Assembly (NCBI GenBank): GCA_015680685.1
Contig: MNCI01003930.1
Span: 48,306 to 106,306, forward strand
Reading direction: 5' to 3'
Origin: Gnetum montanum
Taxonomy: Eukaryota; Streptophyta; Gnetopsida; Gnetales; Gnetaceae
Length of the DNA stretch: 58,001 nt
A model generated the notes under the pieces. That model searched no databases. It saw only the letters and a list, made by a program, of their open reading frames with translations, and was not told where the DNA came from. Positions 47,213 to 57,809 of the stretch are shown piece by piece. Position 1 is the stretch's first letter. Each line of letters starts with the position of its first letter. Position numbers and translations under genes: made by a program.

Positions 47213-47230
47213 TGGAGATGTTTCCAAAGA
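47213..47230 (+). other. decayed primer binding site of element H
   Basis: TGGAGATGTTTCCAAAGA occupies the place of the tRNA-Asp-type site of element J, one base from the LTR end. It differs at seven of 18 positions from TGGCGCCGTTGCCGGGGA. Confidence 0.5.
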
Positions 47231-47341
47231 TGGTGCTAGTTATCTAGATTAGTTATATTATACATGATCATTGTAAAGGTACGAAAGATCTATCAGTTAA
47301 AAAAATATAAATATTTTAAATCATATCTTATAAAAAAAGCC

Positions 47342-48004
47342 ATGTCTTCTTCACATAGGACCCATAATGCATTGTATGATGAGAGAACTTGTAGGAGAGA
47401 TGATAGGATACATACTGAAGAAAATTGGAGTGAACAACCTCAAACAAGTATTTCCTATGCTCATTTAGATCCTTACTACATCCAAAGACTACATTTAATT
47501 GGTGTAGACAATCCTAGAGGAGATGGAGTAAGTCCCACAACAAGGAGGGACTCAAGGCTTATGACCTTCTCTAAACTTAGAAAAGATAAATCAAGGGATC
47601 ATGGGAAGAACTATTGAAGCCATGGAGACTCTCCTAGCTCCTCATCTTCATCTTCCTCTTCAATGTCTAGTTCTAACAAAGATGAACATAGGTATATAGA
47701 TAAAGCTCCACTACGGGAACAAGACAAAGATAGAAATCAAACCCAAGGACAAAATTAGAGACATCATAATGAGTATAGACAAAATCATCATAATAAAATG
47801 AATAGAAATATAAATTTCCATCACAACATGTCCGATGATAATAAACCCTTATTGGCCACTAAGAGCCCGATGGAGATCACAGAAGTAGTTAAGATACCTC
47901 ACAGGCATTGTAGGGATAGTCGTTTACCTAAGCTTGATATAAAAAATATGCCTAAATTTGTGGGAGGCTACAACTAGGACCTACAACATCATATACAAGC
48001 CTTC
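47342..48004 (+). pseudogene. element H gag, first part
   Basis: ATG at 47342 begins MSSSHRTHNALYDERTCRRD, parallel to the gag start of J (MSSSSSHKSTSP). It is open to 47617, then a frame change and stops occur in a Ser-rich, Arg/His-rich region up to 48004. Before the break, LPKLDIKNMPKFVGGYN and LQHHIQAF match the start of the capsid domain in J (IPCFEGGYN, HHLQAFHDA). Element I interrupts it here; it resumes at 53197. Confidence 0.75.
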
Positions 48005-49597
48005 TATCATGAACCTTTGAATTGCTGATGCCAAGGCTTGCGTGTAGGCATGCATGAGTTACGGTTGGTCCACTCCCTGGGTGTGGAAAGACATTTGTTG
48101 GCTACAGATAAATGTGGAGCATGTGTGTGCACTTAGTAACTTGAATTGGATGGCATGCATAGCCAGCACGCCAGGTAACTAGATTTACCAAAATAGATGG
48201 AGCTAGGTGAGAGGCATGCGAGGGGGCTATAGTTGAATTCATCCTAGATGTAGTGCATGCACATTTGTTACCACTAGATGAAGCCAGGTGGGATGCATGC
48301 AAGGGGACTATAGTTGGATTCATCCAGATGTAGCGCATGCACATTTGTTATCACCAAGTGGGTCAAAGGAGATGGAAGACAGAACTGGCAAGAATGGGTT
48401 ACGTGCATACTCCATGTTGGATATGTAGTGCCAATCATGGGAGCATGTATTGGCAAGTTCGGGTACTCTCGTGCCTATAAAAGTAAGAGGTGTTGGTGCA
48501 CCTCTGGGGAAAGAGAGCTATCTAGAGAGGGGGCTACAAGGAGAGATCAATGGGGACGATCGACATGATGTAGTGCCAGTTATGGGACTGTACTGGTAGG
48601 GCTAAGAATGGTTGTGCCCACAAGAGGTGTTGGGGTACCTCTGGATCTACTTTGATGAGCTACATGAGGTAGCGCTAGTTACGAGAGCATACTGGTAGGG
48701 TTGGGAATGACCACTCCCATAAACATGAGGTGTTGAAGCACCTCTAGAGCTACAGGGTTGTAGCATGTCAATTATGAGAGCATACTGGTAGGGTTGGGAA
48801 TGCTCATGTCCATAAACATGAGGTGTTGGAGCACCTCTAGAGCTACAGGAGGTAGCACGCCAATTACAGGAGCATGTTGGCAGGGCTGGAAATGCCAGCA
48901 CCCATAAACACAAGGTGTAAAAGCACCTCTAGAGCTACAAGATGTAGCGTGCCAATTACGGGAGCATACTGGTAGAGCCAAGAAAGCTCGCATCCACAAG
49001 AGGTGTTGGGGCACCTTTGGATCTACTGCGATGAGCTACAGGATGTAGCACTAGTTATTAGAGTACTGGCAAGGTTGGGAATGCCCACACCTATGAGAGG
49101 TGTTGATGAACCTCTGGAACAACTATTTTAAGCTATAGGATATAGCACTAGTTACTGGAGTACTAACAAGGCCAAGAATACCCGCACTTATGAGAGGTGT
49201 TGGTGCACCTTTGGAATGACTAGTTTAAGCTACAGGATGTAGTGCCAATTACAGGAGTGTACTAGTAAGGCTAGGAATGCTTGTGCCTATGAGAGGTGTT
49301 GGTGCACCTCTAGAATGACTGTTGTGAGCTACAGGATGTAGCGCTAGTTACAGGAGTGTATTAGCAAGGATGGGAATGCCCATGCCTAAGTATAAGAGGT
49401 GTTGCTCACATTGGGTGGAAGCCTCCTGTACATGTTGTTGTATTATACCTTTGGAAGTAAAGGTTGGGAGCTTTTCCTATAAGCACGTTTGTCGTGTTCT
49501 TGAGCATCACTACCCATCGTTGTGAGTAGTTGGCTAAGTTAGGCACTTAGCACTATCACCAGGTGAAACATTTTTTGTTGAAATTTACCTAGTGATA
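48005..49597 (+). repeat. element I 5' LTR
   Basis: It pairs with 51598-53196 and starts TATCATGAACC (TG changed to TA; the other LTR has TGTCATGACC). It ends CTAGTGATA (CA changed to TA). TATAAAAG is at 48476-48483. Downstream, in the transcribed part, lies a tandem array (48560-49400). Flanking bases 48000-48004 (CCTTC) match 53197-53201 (TCTTC). Confidence 0.85.
48560..49400 (+). repeat. about nine ~95-bp repeats, each with a GAGGTG...CACCTC hairpin
   Basis: Units starting with (g/a)agctac lie at 48657, 48747, 48840, 48932, 49033, 49130, 49227 and 49326. Each has a stretch like 'ctggtagggttgggaatgc' and then 'gaggtgttggtgcacctcta', whose outer hexamers are complementary. LTR 51598-53196 has the matching array at about 52165-53010. 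Confidence 0.8.
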
Positions 49598-49599
49598 GT

Positions 49600-49616
49600 T
49601 GGTATTAGAGTAAAGG
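49600..49616 (+). other. primer binding site of element I (initiator tRNA-Met type)
   Basis: TGGTATTAGAGTAAAGG, two bases after the LTR end, resembles the common plant site TGGTATCAGAGC with C-to-T changes. Confidence 0.7.
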
Positions 49617-49624
49617 TTGTTGTG

Positions 49625-50430
49625 ATGGAGAACCTTGCTAAACCATTGTAGACCAGGTGGTGCTACATCATAGGGAAATCAATGAGCTATAGCAGAGCCA
49701 TGATTTGGTTTAGGATGAACTCGAATCTCATGGGGGTGAGATCGAGGGCATAAAGGTACGTCTGTCATCCCTTGAGGATGACATCACATTTCTCAAGAAG
49801 ATCATTGCAAGATCTTCACACTTGGACAGGAATCTAGACAACTCCAAACTGGAAGGGCCAGAGCCAAAATAGTTTGGAAGAGGAAGTTGGATTGTGAAGG
49901 AATTGGAAAACTTCCTGTGGGACATGGAGCAATACGTTTGTGCTTATTATGTACCGGAGGACCAGAGGGTCTTAGGAACCAACATGTATCTCATTGCAGA
50001 TGCAAAGCTCTGGTGGAGGATGTGGTTGGGGAATGATCTGAGTGCCAGCTACTCTCAAATCTCAACATGGGAGGCATTGAGAAAGGAACTAAAGGATTAG
50101 TTCCTTCATTTGAATGATGCGGTTGGAGCCATGGTCTTAGGCCTAGTTGAGGAGGCATAATGTTAAATATCTACCAATGGCCATAGCCACTGGGGATGGC
50201 TTGGTTGATGATAAGTGGGGCAATTCCAGATCCTCTTCAGGGTGGAAGAAGCCCCAGGATGAGGGCAAGAAGGGATGAAAGAAACATTGAGGAGGAGGGG
50301 ACCTCCTCCAAACCTAAGGGAGATGGAGCCTCCCAAGGGAAGAAATTCTTGTCTACATTAGACTCATTACTGTCCATCAAGAGAGAGGCTCTTGACTCTT
50401 AGAATTTAGGAGGAGTATGAGGGATATGGC
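49625..50430 (+). pseudogene. element I gag, broken
   Basis: ATG at 49625. A coiled-coil-like stretch (EGIKVRLSSLEDDITFLKKI) precedes the capsid domain, open at 49894-50100: KELENFLWDMEQYVCAYYVP, then MYLIADAKLWWRMW and TWEALRKELKD, the typical chromovirus gag pattern. The following part (50196-50402) is Arg/Gly/Ser-rich. A frame change lies after the first 30 codons and stops at Gln codons. Confidence 0.7.
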
Positions 50431-50940
50431 AGTAACCTGAGGTGTAGCCCGCTACAGTTGTTGAACATCTTTGCTTGCCAAAAGTTCAACCAACCTAACG
50501 AGGTTATGTTCATAGAGGTCTTCCTCAATAGATTGAAGGTGATGGAAATGTTGGATGTAGGAGAAACCAACAATTTGTGTCACAGTGGTTGGTTCCAAAA
50601 CTTGGCTTGACTATCACCAAGAGAGGGGTAAAGTCACTGTGCTGGGTTCCTTGGTGGAGATCAAGGAGAACTAGACAGTGGAAGTACCTGATTATGTGGG
50701 TGATTGCTAATGGAATTGTAGACATGATGCTTCTTGAGCTACCCAAGGTCTTACCTTTTAGGAGGAAGGTAGACCATCGGATAGAGCTAGAACTAGGGGT
50801 GAGAGCACCTATGAGTGTTCCAAATTGTGATGTAGCTGAATGAGTTGTGAGAGCTGTTGGAGGTTGGCTACCTTCAAGCTTTGAAGGCCCCGTATAGAGA
50901 ACCAGTGCTCTCCTTGAAATAGGCAAGGTGTAGGAGTACC
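50431..50940 (+). pseudogene. element I protease and RT start, collapsed
   Basis: A protease-like part reads NQPNEVMFIEVFLNRLKVME, MLDVGETNN (place of the LVDTGATHN active site, Asp kept) and GLTITKRG. It changes frame into ELPKVLPFRRKVDHRIELEL, GVRAPMSVPNCDVAE and VGYLQALKAPYREPVLSLK. The second part is the N-terminal edge of a chromovirus RT (usually LPPxREVDHxIEL...APYRM...). The RT core, including YxDD, is missing. Confidence 0.65.
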
Positions 50941-51580
50941 TTGTAGAACTAAACTTTGATTGGGATAATTGACCTATGTGGGAGAACTAGGTAGCAGATG
51001 CGCTAAGTCAAAAAGACTGTATGTTCCCAAGGGTGGGGGACTATAGTGTGAAATCATGAGGAAAACTCATGATACCCAATGGGTTGGACATCCATGGATG
51101 ATCAAACTTCTTCGATGGGGTTGAGTCCTATAGAGTTAAACTTTGGGCATTAGCCCATAATGCCATTGGAGGTGGTTAGATCAAAGTCACAAGGGAAATG
51201 CCTAGCAGCATATCGCTTTGCACAAGATAATCTGGACTTGTACAGGTAAGCTTAGGATAGCTTAGCCAAGGCGTAAAGGCGCATGAAGAAGTATGTCAAT
51301 CAAGATCATATGATGATCTAGTTTGACTTCAATTGGATTAATTGACTTGGGTAGGAGAACCAGGTAGCAGATGTGTTGAGTTGAATGAAATTTTGAAGAA
51401 GGGTTAAGAGGATTCTTAGCCATCAGTGCTAGTTGAAGGAATCGGTGCACCAACTACTTAGTCTAGTGGAAGGATTATAGTGGAAAGGATGCCACATGGG
51501 AATGTGACATTACCTTATGGAAATTGAAGGAGTCAATCCAACTATACTTGGAGGGACTTTCGATGAGGATGTTGGACTCA
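50941..51580 (+). pseudogene. element I integrase remnants and chromodomain
   Basis: First a piece of the RNase H/integrase border (N-stop-VADALSQKDCMFP, about 50986) and a zinc-binding remnant near 51055 (THDTQWVGHPW). A segment like the integrase C-terminal linker follows (LAKA-stop-RRMKKYVNQD, about 51260-51310), then a second ENQVADVLS (about 51348). A chromodomain comes at about 51443-51550: YLV-stop-WKDYSGKDATWECD and LWKLKESIQLYL. Chromodomains at the integrase C-terminus define chromoviruses. The catalytic core is deleted. Confidence 0.7.
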
Positions 51581-51597
51581 TTTGATGGGGGTGGGTT
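51581..51597 (+). other. polypurine tract of element I
   Basis: A G-rich stretch, GATGGGGGTGGGTT, lies directly before the 3' LTR, the position of the plus-strand primer. Confidence 0.6.
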
Positions 51598-53196
51598 TGT
51601 CATGACCCTATGAGTTGCTGATGCTAAGGCTCATGTGTAGGCATGCATGAGTTATGTTTGGTCCATGCCCTAGGTGTAGAAAGACATATATTGGCTATAG
51701 ATAAATGTAGAGCGTGTGCGTGCACTCAGTAACTCAAATTGGGTGGCACACGTAGCAAGTGCCCTGGGTAACTGGAGTTACTAGAATAGATGGAGCTAAG
51801 TGAGAGGCATGTGAGGGGGCTACAGCTGGATTCATCCTAGATGCAGCGCATGCACATTTGTTACCACCAGACAAAGCCAGGTGGGACACATGTGAGGGGA
51901 ATACAACTGGATTCATCTAGATGTAGTGCATGCACATCTATTATCACCAAGTGGGTTGAAGTAGATGGAAGACAGAACTGGCAAGAATGGGTTATATGCA
52001 TACTCCATGTTGAATATGTAGTGCCAGTCATGGGAGTGTGTATTGGCAAGGCCAGGTATGCCCACACCTATAAACCTAAGAGGTGTTGGTCCACCTCTGG
52101 GGAAGGGGGGGGGAGAGAACTACCCAGAGAGGGGGCCATAAGGAGAGATCAGTGGGGGTGATCGACATGATGTAGTGCTAGTTATGGGAGCGTACTGGTA
52201 GGGCTAGGAATGGTCGCACCCACAATAGGTGTTGGGGCACCTCTAGATTTTCTTCAATGAGCTACATGAGGTAGTGCCAGTTATGGGAGGGTACTGGCAG
52301 GGCTCGGAATGTGTACTCTCATAAACACAAGGTGTTGAAGCACCTCTAGAGCTACAGGGTTGTAGCATGCCAGTTACGAGAGCATACTGGCAGGGCCAAG
52401 AATGCCTGTGCCCATAAACAGAAGGTGTTGGAGCATATCTAGAGCTAAGGGTAGCGCGCTAGTTACGGGAGCATACTGGCAGGGTTGGAAATGCCCACAC
52501 CCATAAATACGAGGTGTTGGAGCACCTCTAGAGCTATAGGATGTAGCGCGCTAGTTACAGGAGTGTACTGGTAGGGCTGGGAAAGCCTACATCCACAAGA
52601 GGTGTTGGGTCACATTTGGATGTACTTGGATGAGCTACAAGATGTAGCACTAGTTACTAGAGTACTAGCAAGGCTAGGAATGCCCATGCCTGTGAGAGTT
52701 GTTGGTGCACCTCTAGAATGACTATTTTAAGCTACAGGGTGTAGCACCAATTACTGGAGTATTCGCAAAGCTGGGAATGGCCGTGCTTATGAGAGGTGTT
52801 GATGCACCTTTGGAATGACTGTTTTAAGCTATAGGATGTAATTCCAATTATAGGAGTGTACTGGCAAGGTTTGGAATGCTTGCACCTATGAGAGGTGTTG
52901 GTGCACCTCTAGAATGACTATTGTGAGCTATAGGATGTAGCATTAGTTATAAGAGTGTACTGGCAAGGTCGAGAATGTCCATGCCTATGTACAAGAGGTG
53001 CTGCTCACATTGGGTGGGAACCTCCTATACATGGTGTTGTATTATACCTTTGGGAGTAAAGTTTGGGAGTTTTTCCTATAAGCACATTTCCCCTGTTCTT
53101 GAGCATTGATGCGCATCATTTCGAGTAGCTGGCTAAGTTAGGTATTTAGCACTATCACTAGGTGAAAAATTTTCCGCTATAATTTACCCAGTGACA
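51598..53196 (+). repeat. element I 3' LTR
   Basis: TGTCATGACC to CCCAGTGACA, 1599 bp against 1593 bp for its partner. TATAAA is at about 52069. The hairpin repeat array runs about 52165-53010. The two LTRs differ at many scattered positions, so the insertion is old. The five bases after it (TCTTC) are the target duplication. Confidence 0.85.
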
Positions 53197-54880
53197 TCTT
53201 CCATGATGCTTGTTCCATGTATAATATTGAAAATGAATGGAAAAAGCTTAAGCTCTTTCCTAGGATACTAATTGATGAAGTCAAAGTGTGGTATAGATCA
53301 TTGAAACCAAATTCAATCTGACAATGGTCCATAATGTTGGAAATTTTTAATGAAAAATACCAAACCTATGTGAGGGTGTCCAACTTGAGGAGATAAATCC
53401 AAGAGTGGAAGCAAAATAATCATGAACCCTTAGATGTGACATTGGATAGATACTATTTGCTACTACATAGATGTCCTATCCATGATTTCTCTAAGGAAAG
53501 GTAACTTTTCCACATCATCGATGGGATTCATAATGAAATAAGGGAGATCCTTGGGATGTATGCTCTAGGTTTATTATATGAACATGAATTGATCAGATCT
53601 AAGAGTGATTGAGCATGTGGAAAAAGAAGGAGAGCTATGAACATGGGAGAATGTTGAGGAAAAAGAGATAGCTCTCAATGAGATGATTTTACGACCAACC
53701 TTGTTAATACAAAATTTTATCAATGGTCTTGAATCAAAGCTTGGAAAGATGTTGGAAGGGATGAATGAGAAATTTAAAGTTTACGTAGAAATCATATAGG
53801 AGAGAGTAGCACAAAACGAATCAAGTGATCACAAAAAAAGGAGAAAAAAAGAACCAAGAAATAACTAGGAACACTTTTTGGCAACAAGGGGAAATGACCA
53901 TAGAAGAAGAGGCTATAGACACAACCATTGAAGAGGATGGTGGATGTGACATTTGCCTATATAACCATCCAAAGGGTCATTACCTAGTCTTGTTGCATCT
54001 ACAAGAGTATTGGGCTAGTGCATTAAATCCAAATTTTTTATAGAAGTACATGCCTAGGAGATTTCCTCTTTTGTCTAGTAATTTTAGACAATCACAAAAC
54101 CAACCATAATATCCTAGAGGACTTATTAGTAGCCTCAACATTGGCATCAACTACAGTTGAAACAACCATAGTTGTGGGGAAGGTCACCACCAAACCAGCC
54201 ATTTCCTTCCTACCAACCAAACCCACATGAATATTATGTTCAACACCATGTTTTGCCAACTAGTTCTACTTCCTCTATCTCAAATCACTACTACCACTTT
54301 TCTAAATATCACTATCTTGCAACATCTTATATGAGATCACCACCTCACACCTCTCACCCTACATCATATCCTAAATAGTCTCATACTCACCTCCATCATA
54401 TGTCACCTCCAACAACATAGGAAGGTTCAACATCACAACATCAACAAGAGAATACCACTTGTGCTACAAACTTACATGTAAATGATAATGTTAGTATATC
54501 TCAACCAAAGTCTTGAAAATGGTCCTTCTGAAGGAAAGGTCATAAGCCAAAGCAAAACACTCATGGGCCTACTACATCACCTAAACTAGCACAAGGCCAT
54601 TCTCATGCAATAACCTTCCTAAAAAAATGATCTCTCCTAATCATACGCAATAGCCAACAACCATCACCACTTCAACATAAGACAAAAATGATAAACCTAT
54701 CATTGTGGAGAGACAGAAGAATCCATGCATCACCAATAATGATAAAGGATGCAGTTGTGGGTTGGAAGTTCCAAATATTAACACAACCCCTATACCAACC
54801 TACCATAAAGTTTAGGAGTAAGTGTATGAGCAAAAGCCAATCTACGAAGTAGCCACTAAACCAAAAGACACCTAGTGGCT
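53197..54880 (+). pseudogene. element H gag, second part, and Pro-rich region
   Basis: The capsid domain resumes: ENEWKKLKLFPRILIDEVKV, WYRSLKPNSI, MLEIFNEKYQTYVRVSNL, HEPLDVTLDRYYLLLHRC. These align residue by residue with J (57375-57806). After about 53600 the sequence has many stops. 54172-54378 is Pro/His/Tyr-rich (PPNQPFPSYQPNPHEYYVQH), like gag-protease linkers. No protease, RT or integrase is seen, so H is truncated. Confidence 0.7.
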
Positions 54881-55310
54881 TAAAAATGAGAATATAAGAT
54901 TGTCTTAAAGATGCATGGAAGTAACTGATTTGCTTATTAGTTCTAGAATTTTCTAATTCTTCATATGTTTTCCATTTCTTAATATTTTTCTTTTCTTTAT
55001 ATTTTTCTTTTTTATTAAGTCATTCTCTTTATGTTTTATAAATGTATTTTATGTTTCTACTAATAAAATTTCCAAGTCATGATGTAGAAGTCAATGCTAT
55101 GTGTTAGGTTTTTTATGCTATGCTATTAAGATGATTGGGTAAGTAATTGTGTAAAGTAATGAGACCACCTCATCCATCCCTCTAGTTCTTTGAATTAAAA
55201 TCCTTTTTCATGAAAATAATTTGGTTCTTCTTTTATGAAACTAAAAATAATCAATGATCATTGTACCTTGAAGAAAGAGGAAATGACCAAGTGGGAATGG
55301 CAAAGGGTAT
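54881..55310. other. AT-rich DNA between H and LTR J
   Basis: T-rich with no frame or repeat recognised. The last bases 'ggaatggcaaagggtat' are purine-rich and could be a polypurine tract if the next LTR were H's 3' LTR. The low similarity between LTR H and LTR J argues against that. Confidence 0.4.
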
Positions 55311-56193
55311 TGATGAGACGGAATATCGCGGCCCTCACGATATCGCATCCCTCGTGATATTGCGTACGTGATATTGTGGTGCGCTGCAATATCTATAAAT
55401 AAGAGGTAGCTCTCCCTTATTTCCTCATCCTAGGCTAGAAGTAGAAAAACTCTGGCAGATTGATCACTCCAGAGATAGAATATTTCACATGTGCCCGCAG
55501 TAGGAGTCCTAAAGTGAACGGATCTTTATCTGAGCAACATTGTACCTGAACACAAGTTTTGTATGGAAATAAAGATGAACTTCTTGGATAAACCTTGCAA
55601 TGCATGAAATAGGATTTTATTTAATGTTATTTATTACTTTCTCTCTCACCCTTATCTCCTAGTAACATGGAATGAGTATGACTTGATTACGAGCATTTAA
55701 GGATGTGTACGGATAATCAAGGAATGGATGCTCATTGCATTTAGGCTAGATTAGATTCTCTCAACCCTTTCCTCCTAGTTAAGTGCCTCAGTATGACCAC
55801 TTCGAGCATGCGTGTTACACGTGGTAATCCCAGTAATGATTAGCATTTGGTAGCCACAGTTGCATTGGTTCAGGGTGTGTACGGTAAGTGGGAACGGATG
55901 CTAACGCTAGGTAATTTAGACTTAGTCATTAGTTAGAGTTAGTAATTAGTTTCTCAATCCTTCACCTTGTTAGCATAGGAGACATAAAACATAAAAAGCT
56001 ATAAAAATCATATACCTCGGACTTACTTAACCATACACCGTGACAACTACAAGTAAGTCTGGGAAGACAACGAATGGTTAACCTTAAGTGTTCCATGAGT
56101 CATGTAAGCATTTAGTGTGTGGAGTTCAACCGAATAACGCGTGCTATGCTCGTATTCGTATGGTTGAGTGTAGGGGTAGCTTGCCACTCATCA
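55311..56193 (+). repeat. element J 5' LTR
   Basis: It runs from TGATGAGACGG to CACTCATCA (883 bp). TATAAATA is at 55394-55401. Four short 'gatatcg/gatattg' direct and inverted motifs lie just upstream (55323-55378). It matches 1-572 over its last ~530 bp. The 5' border is inferred from LTR H by position and TG. Confidence 0.75.
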
Positions 56194-56194
56194 T

Positions 56195-56212
56195 TGGCAT
56201 TGTTGTCGGGGA
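56195..56212 (+). other. primer binding site of element J (tRNA-Asp type)
   Basis: TGGCATTGTTGTCGGGGA lies one base after the LTR. It differs from the plant tRNA-Asp complement TGGCGCCGTTGCCGGGGA at four positions, all C-to-T or G-to-A. Confidence 0.75.
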
Positions 56213-56339
56213 CTAAGTGTTTTTGTGCTAAGTAGGACATAAGAGATCATTTACATCATTGGGAGCTTAAACGAACCTTAGGGTTAATCAAATAAGAAAA
56301 AAATAAATAACGGTAAAATTAGCACACCTATAAGACATC

Positions 56340-57806
56340 ATGTCTTCTTCTTCTTCTCACAAGAGCACATCACCTAGGGATCATACAAAGAATAGTCGAC
56401 AATCAAAAACACATAAATTGAATCAATCGGTTCCTCAACAATACAAGGTGACATATACTCATCCCGATGAGTATGTACCTGATTATACCTTTATCCTTCA
56501 TCAAGATGAATAGATGCACTGGAGAGATTTATGTGGTAACATAGTGTTACCTCCGGATCGTGCTATCCCTAACATGCTTCTCCGTGCTTTGGCACAGATT
56601 GGCATGACAGAATTATACGTCGAATACGTTGCAAAAAACTTTGACATGAGGGATTATCATCCCACAGATTTACAGTGTATTAGGGAATCAAGGCAAGAGA
56701 GTCAACATACACTGATGAAGGGCAAAGGTCCGCATGTCCTTAGTGAAATAGGAGATGAGGAACCCATTATAATGAGTTCTTTAGCAAATGATGTTCCCCC
56801 TCCTAACGATGGTGAGGAGGTTGGGTATCAAAACCTATGCTCAACGATACATAACCCTGGTTTTGATTCCTGTGAACACGAACTATTCACAGAGGGAATA
56901 ACAACAAAAGACAAGGATGGGCACTCTGATCATCACCACGATCGGGGTAGGGATAACATAAGAGAAGGTAGGAAGCATCATCATGGCGATGGTTCTCCTT
57001 CTTCTTCCCCTTCTTCACATCACTCACCCTCTCCTTCCACCTCTAGGCACAATCATGAATAGCATAACGAAGAGGATAAAAGTAAGGAAAATGAGAGACC
57101 TCGATGAGAGAGTCGAGAGAGAGGATGAGGGCATGAACGAAGGGAAAGTAGGGAACAACGAAGACATCCCAGGCGTCATGAAAGAGATGATCATGACGAG
57201 CCCCTACTTGCAACCCAAAGTATGCTCGATATAATGGAGGTAGTGAGAATCCCAACAAGGAATTTAAAAGATAGTCGGATCAAGCATTTAGACATGAATA
57301 ACATCCCATGCTTTGAAGGGGGATACAATGTAGATCCGTAACATCATTTACAGGCATTCCATGATGCCTGAACCTTGCAAAACATAGAAAACAAGTGGAA
57401 AAAACTTAAGTTGTTTCTCAGGACACTCATCAAGGAAGCAGAGAGTTGGTACCGGTCCTTAGAACTGGAAACCATCAGGAGGTGGAGTACGATGCTAGAA
57501 CTCTTCAATGATAAGTATCAAACGTACTCCAGAGTATCCAATTTGCATAAGCAGATCCAAGGATGGAAGCAAGCAAATCATGAACCCTTGGATGCTACCA
57601 TGGGCCGCTATTATGCATTTTTACATCGTTGCTTGAGCCATGGTTACGCTCAGCGGGATCAACTCTACCACATCGTAGATGGTCTAAGGTATGAAACTAG
57701 GAGAACCCTTGGGACTTATGCCCAAGAGCTTCACATAGACGGTTATGTTAACCCATATCGTAACCAACTGGATCAAGGTAGGCCACCTTCCCAGGAAACT
57801 AACTAA
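56340..57806 (+). pseudogene. element J gag, frame preserved but with six stops
   Basis: ATG at 56340 starts MSSSSSHKSTSPRD. The same frame continues for 489 codons with no frameshift. In-frame stops are at 56511 (TAG), 57060 (TAG), about 57102 and 57123 (TGA), about 57339 (TAA) and about 57366 (TGA); each is one transition from Gln, Arg or Trp. A basic, Arg/His-rich middle (56900-57190) precedes the capsid domain (about 57300-57720): CFEGGYN, ESWYRSLELETIRRWSTMLE, FNDKYQTYSRVSNLHKQIQG, HEPLDATMGRYYAFLHRCLS. It ends PPSQETN. This is the best preserved gene of the window. Confidence 0.85.
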
Positions 57807-57809
57807 TCC

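Noticed and set aside
48647-49014. Minus-strand frames with repeated ATSCSSRG peptides
   Set aside because: They are antisense shadows of the ~95-bp hairpin repeats in LTR I.
48560-49400. CRISPR-like array of regular repeats
   Set aside because: Units are ~95 bp and vary along their whole length with no constant repeat and unique spacers; they lie in an LTR of a plant element.
55323-55378. Short 'gatatcg/gatattg' repeats as a regulatory site
   Set aside because: Four short motifs near the TATA box of LTR J are suggestive, but LTR H lacks them and the left LTR is cut before this point, so there is no comparison to support a role.
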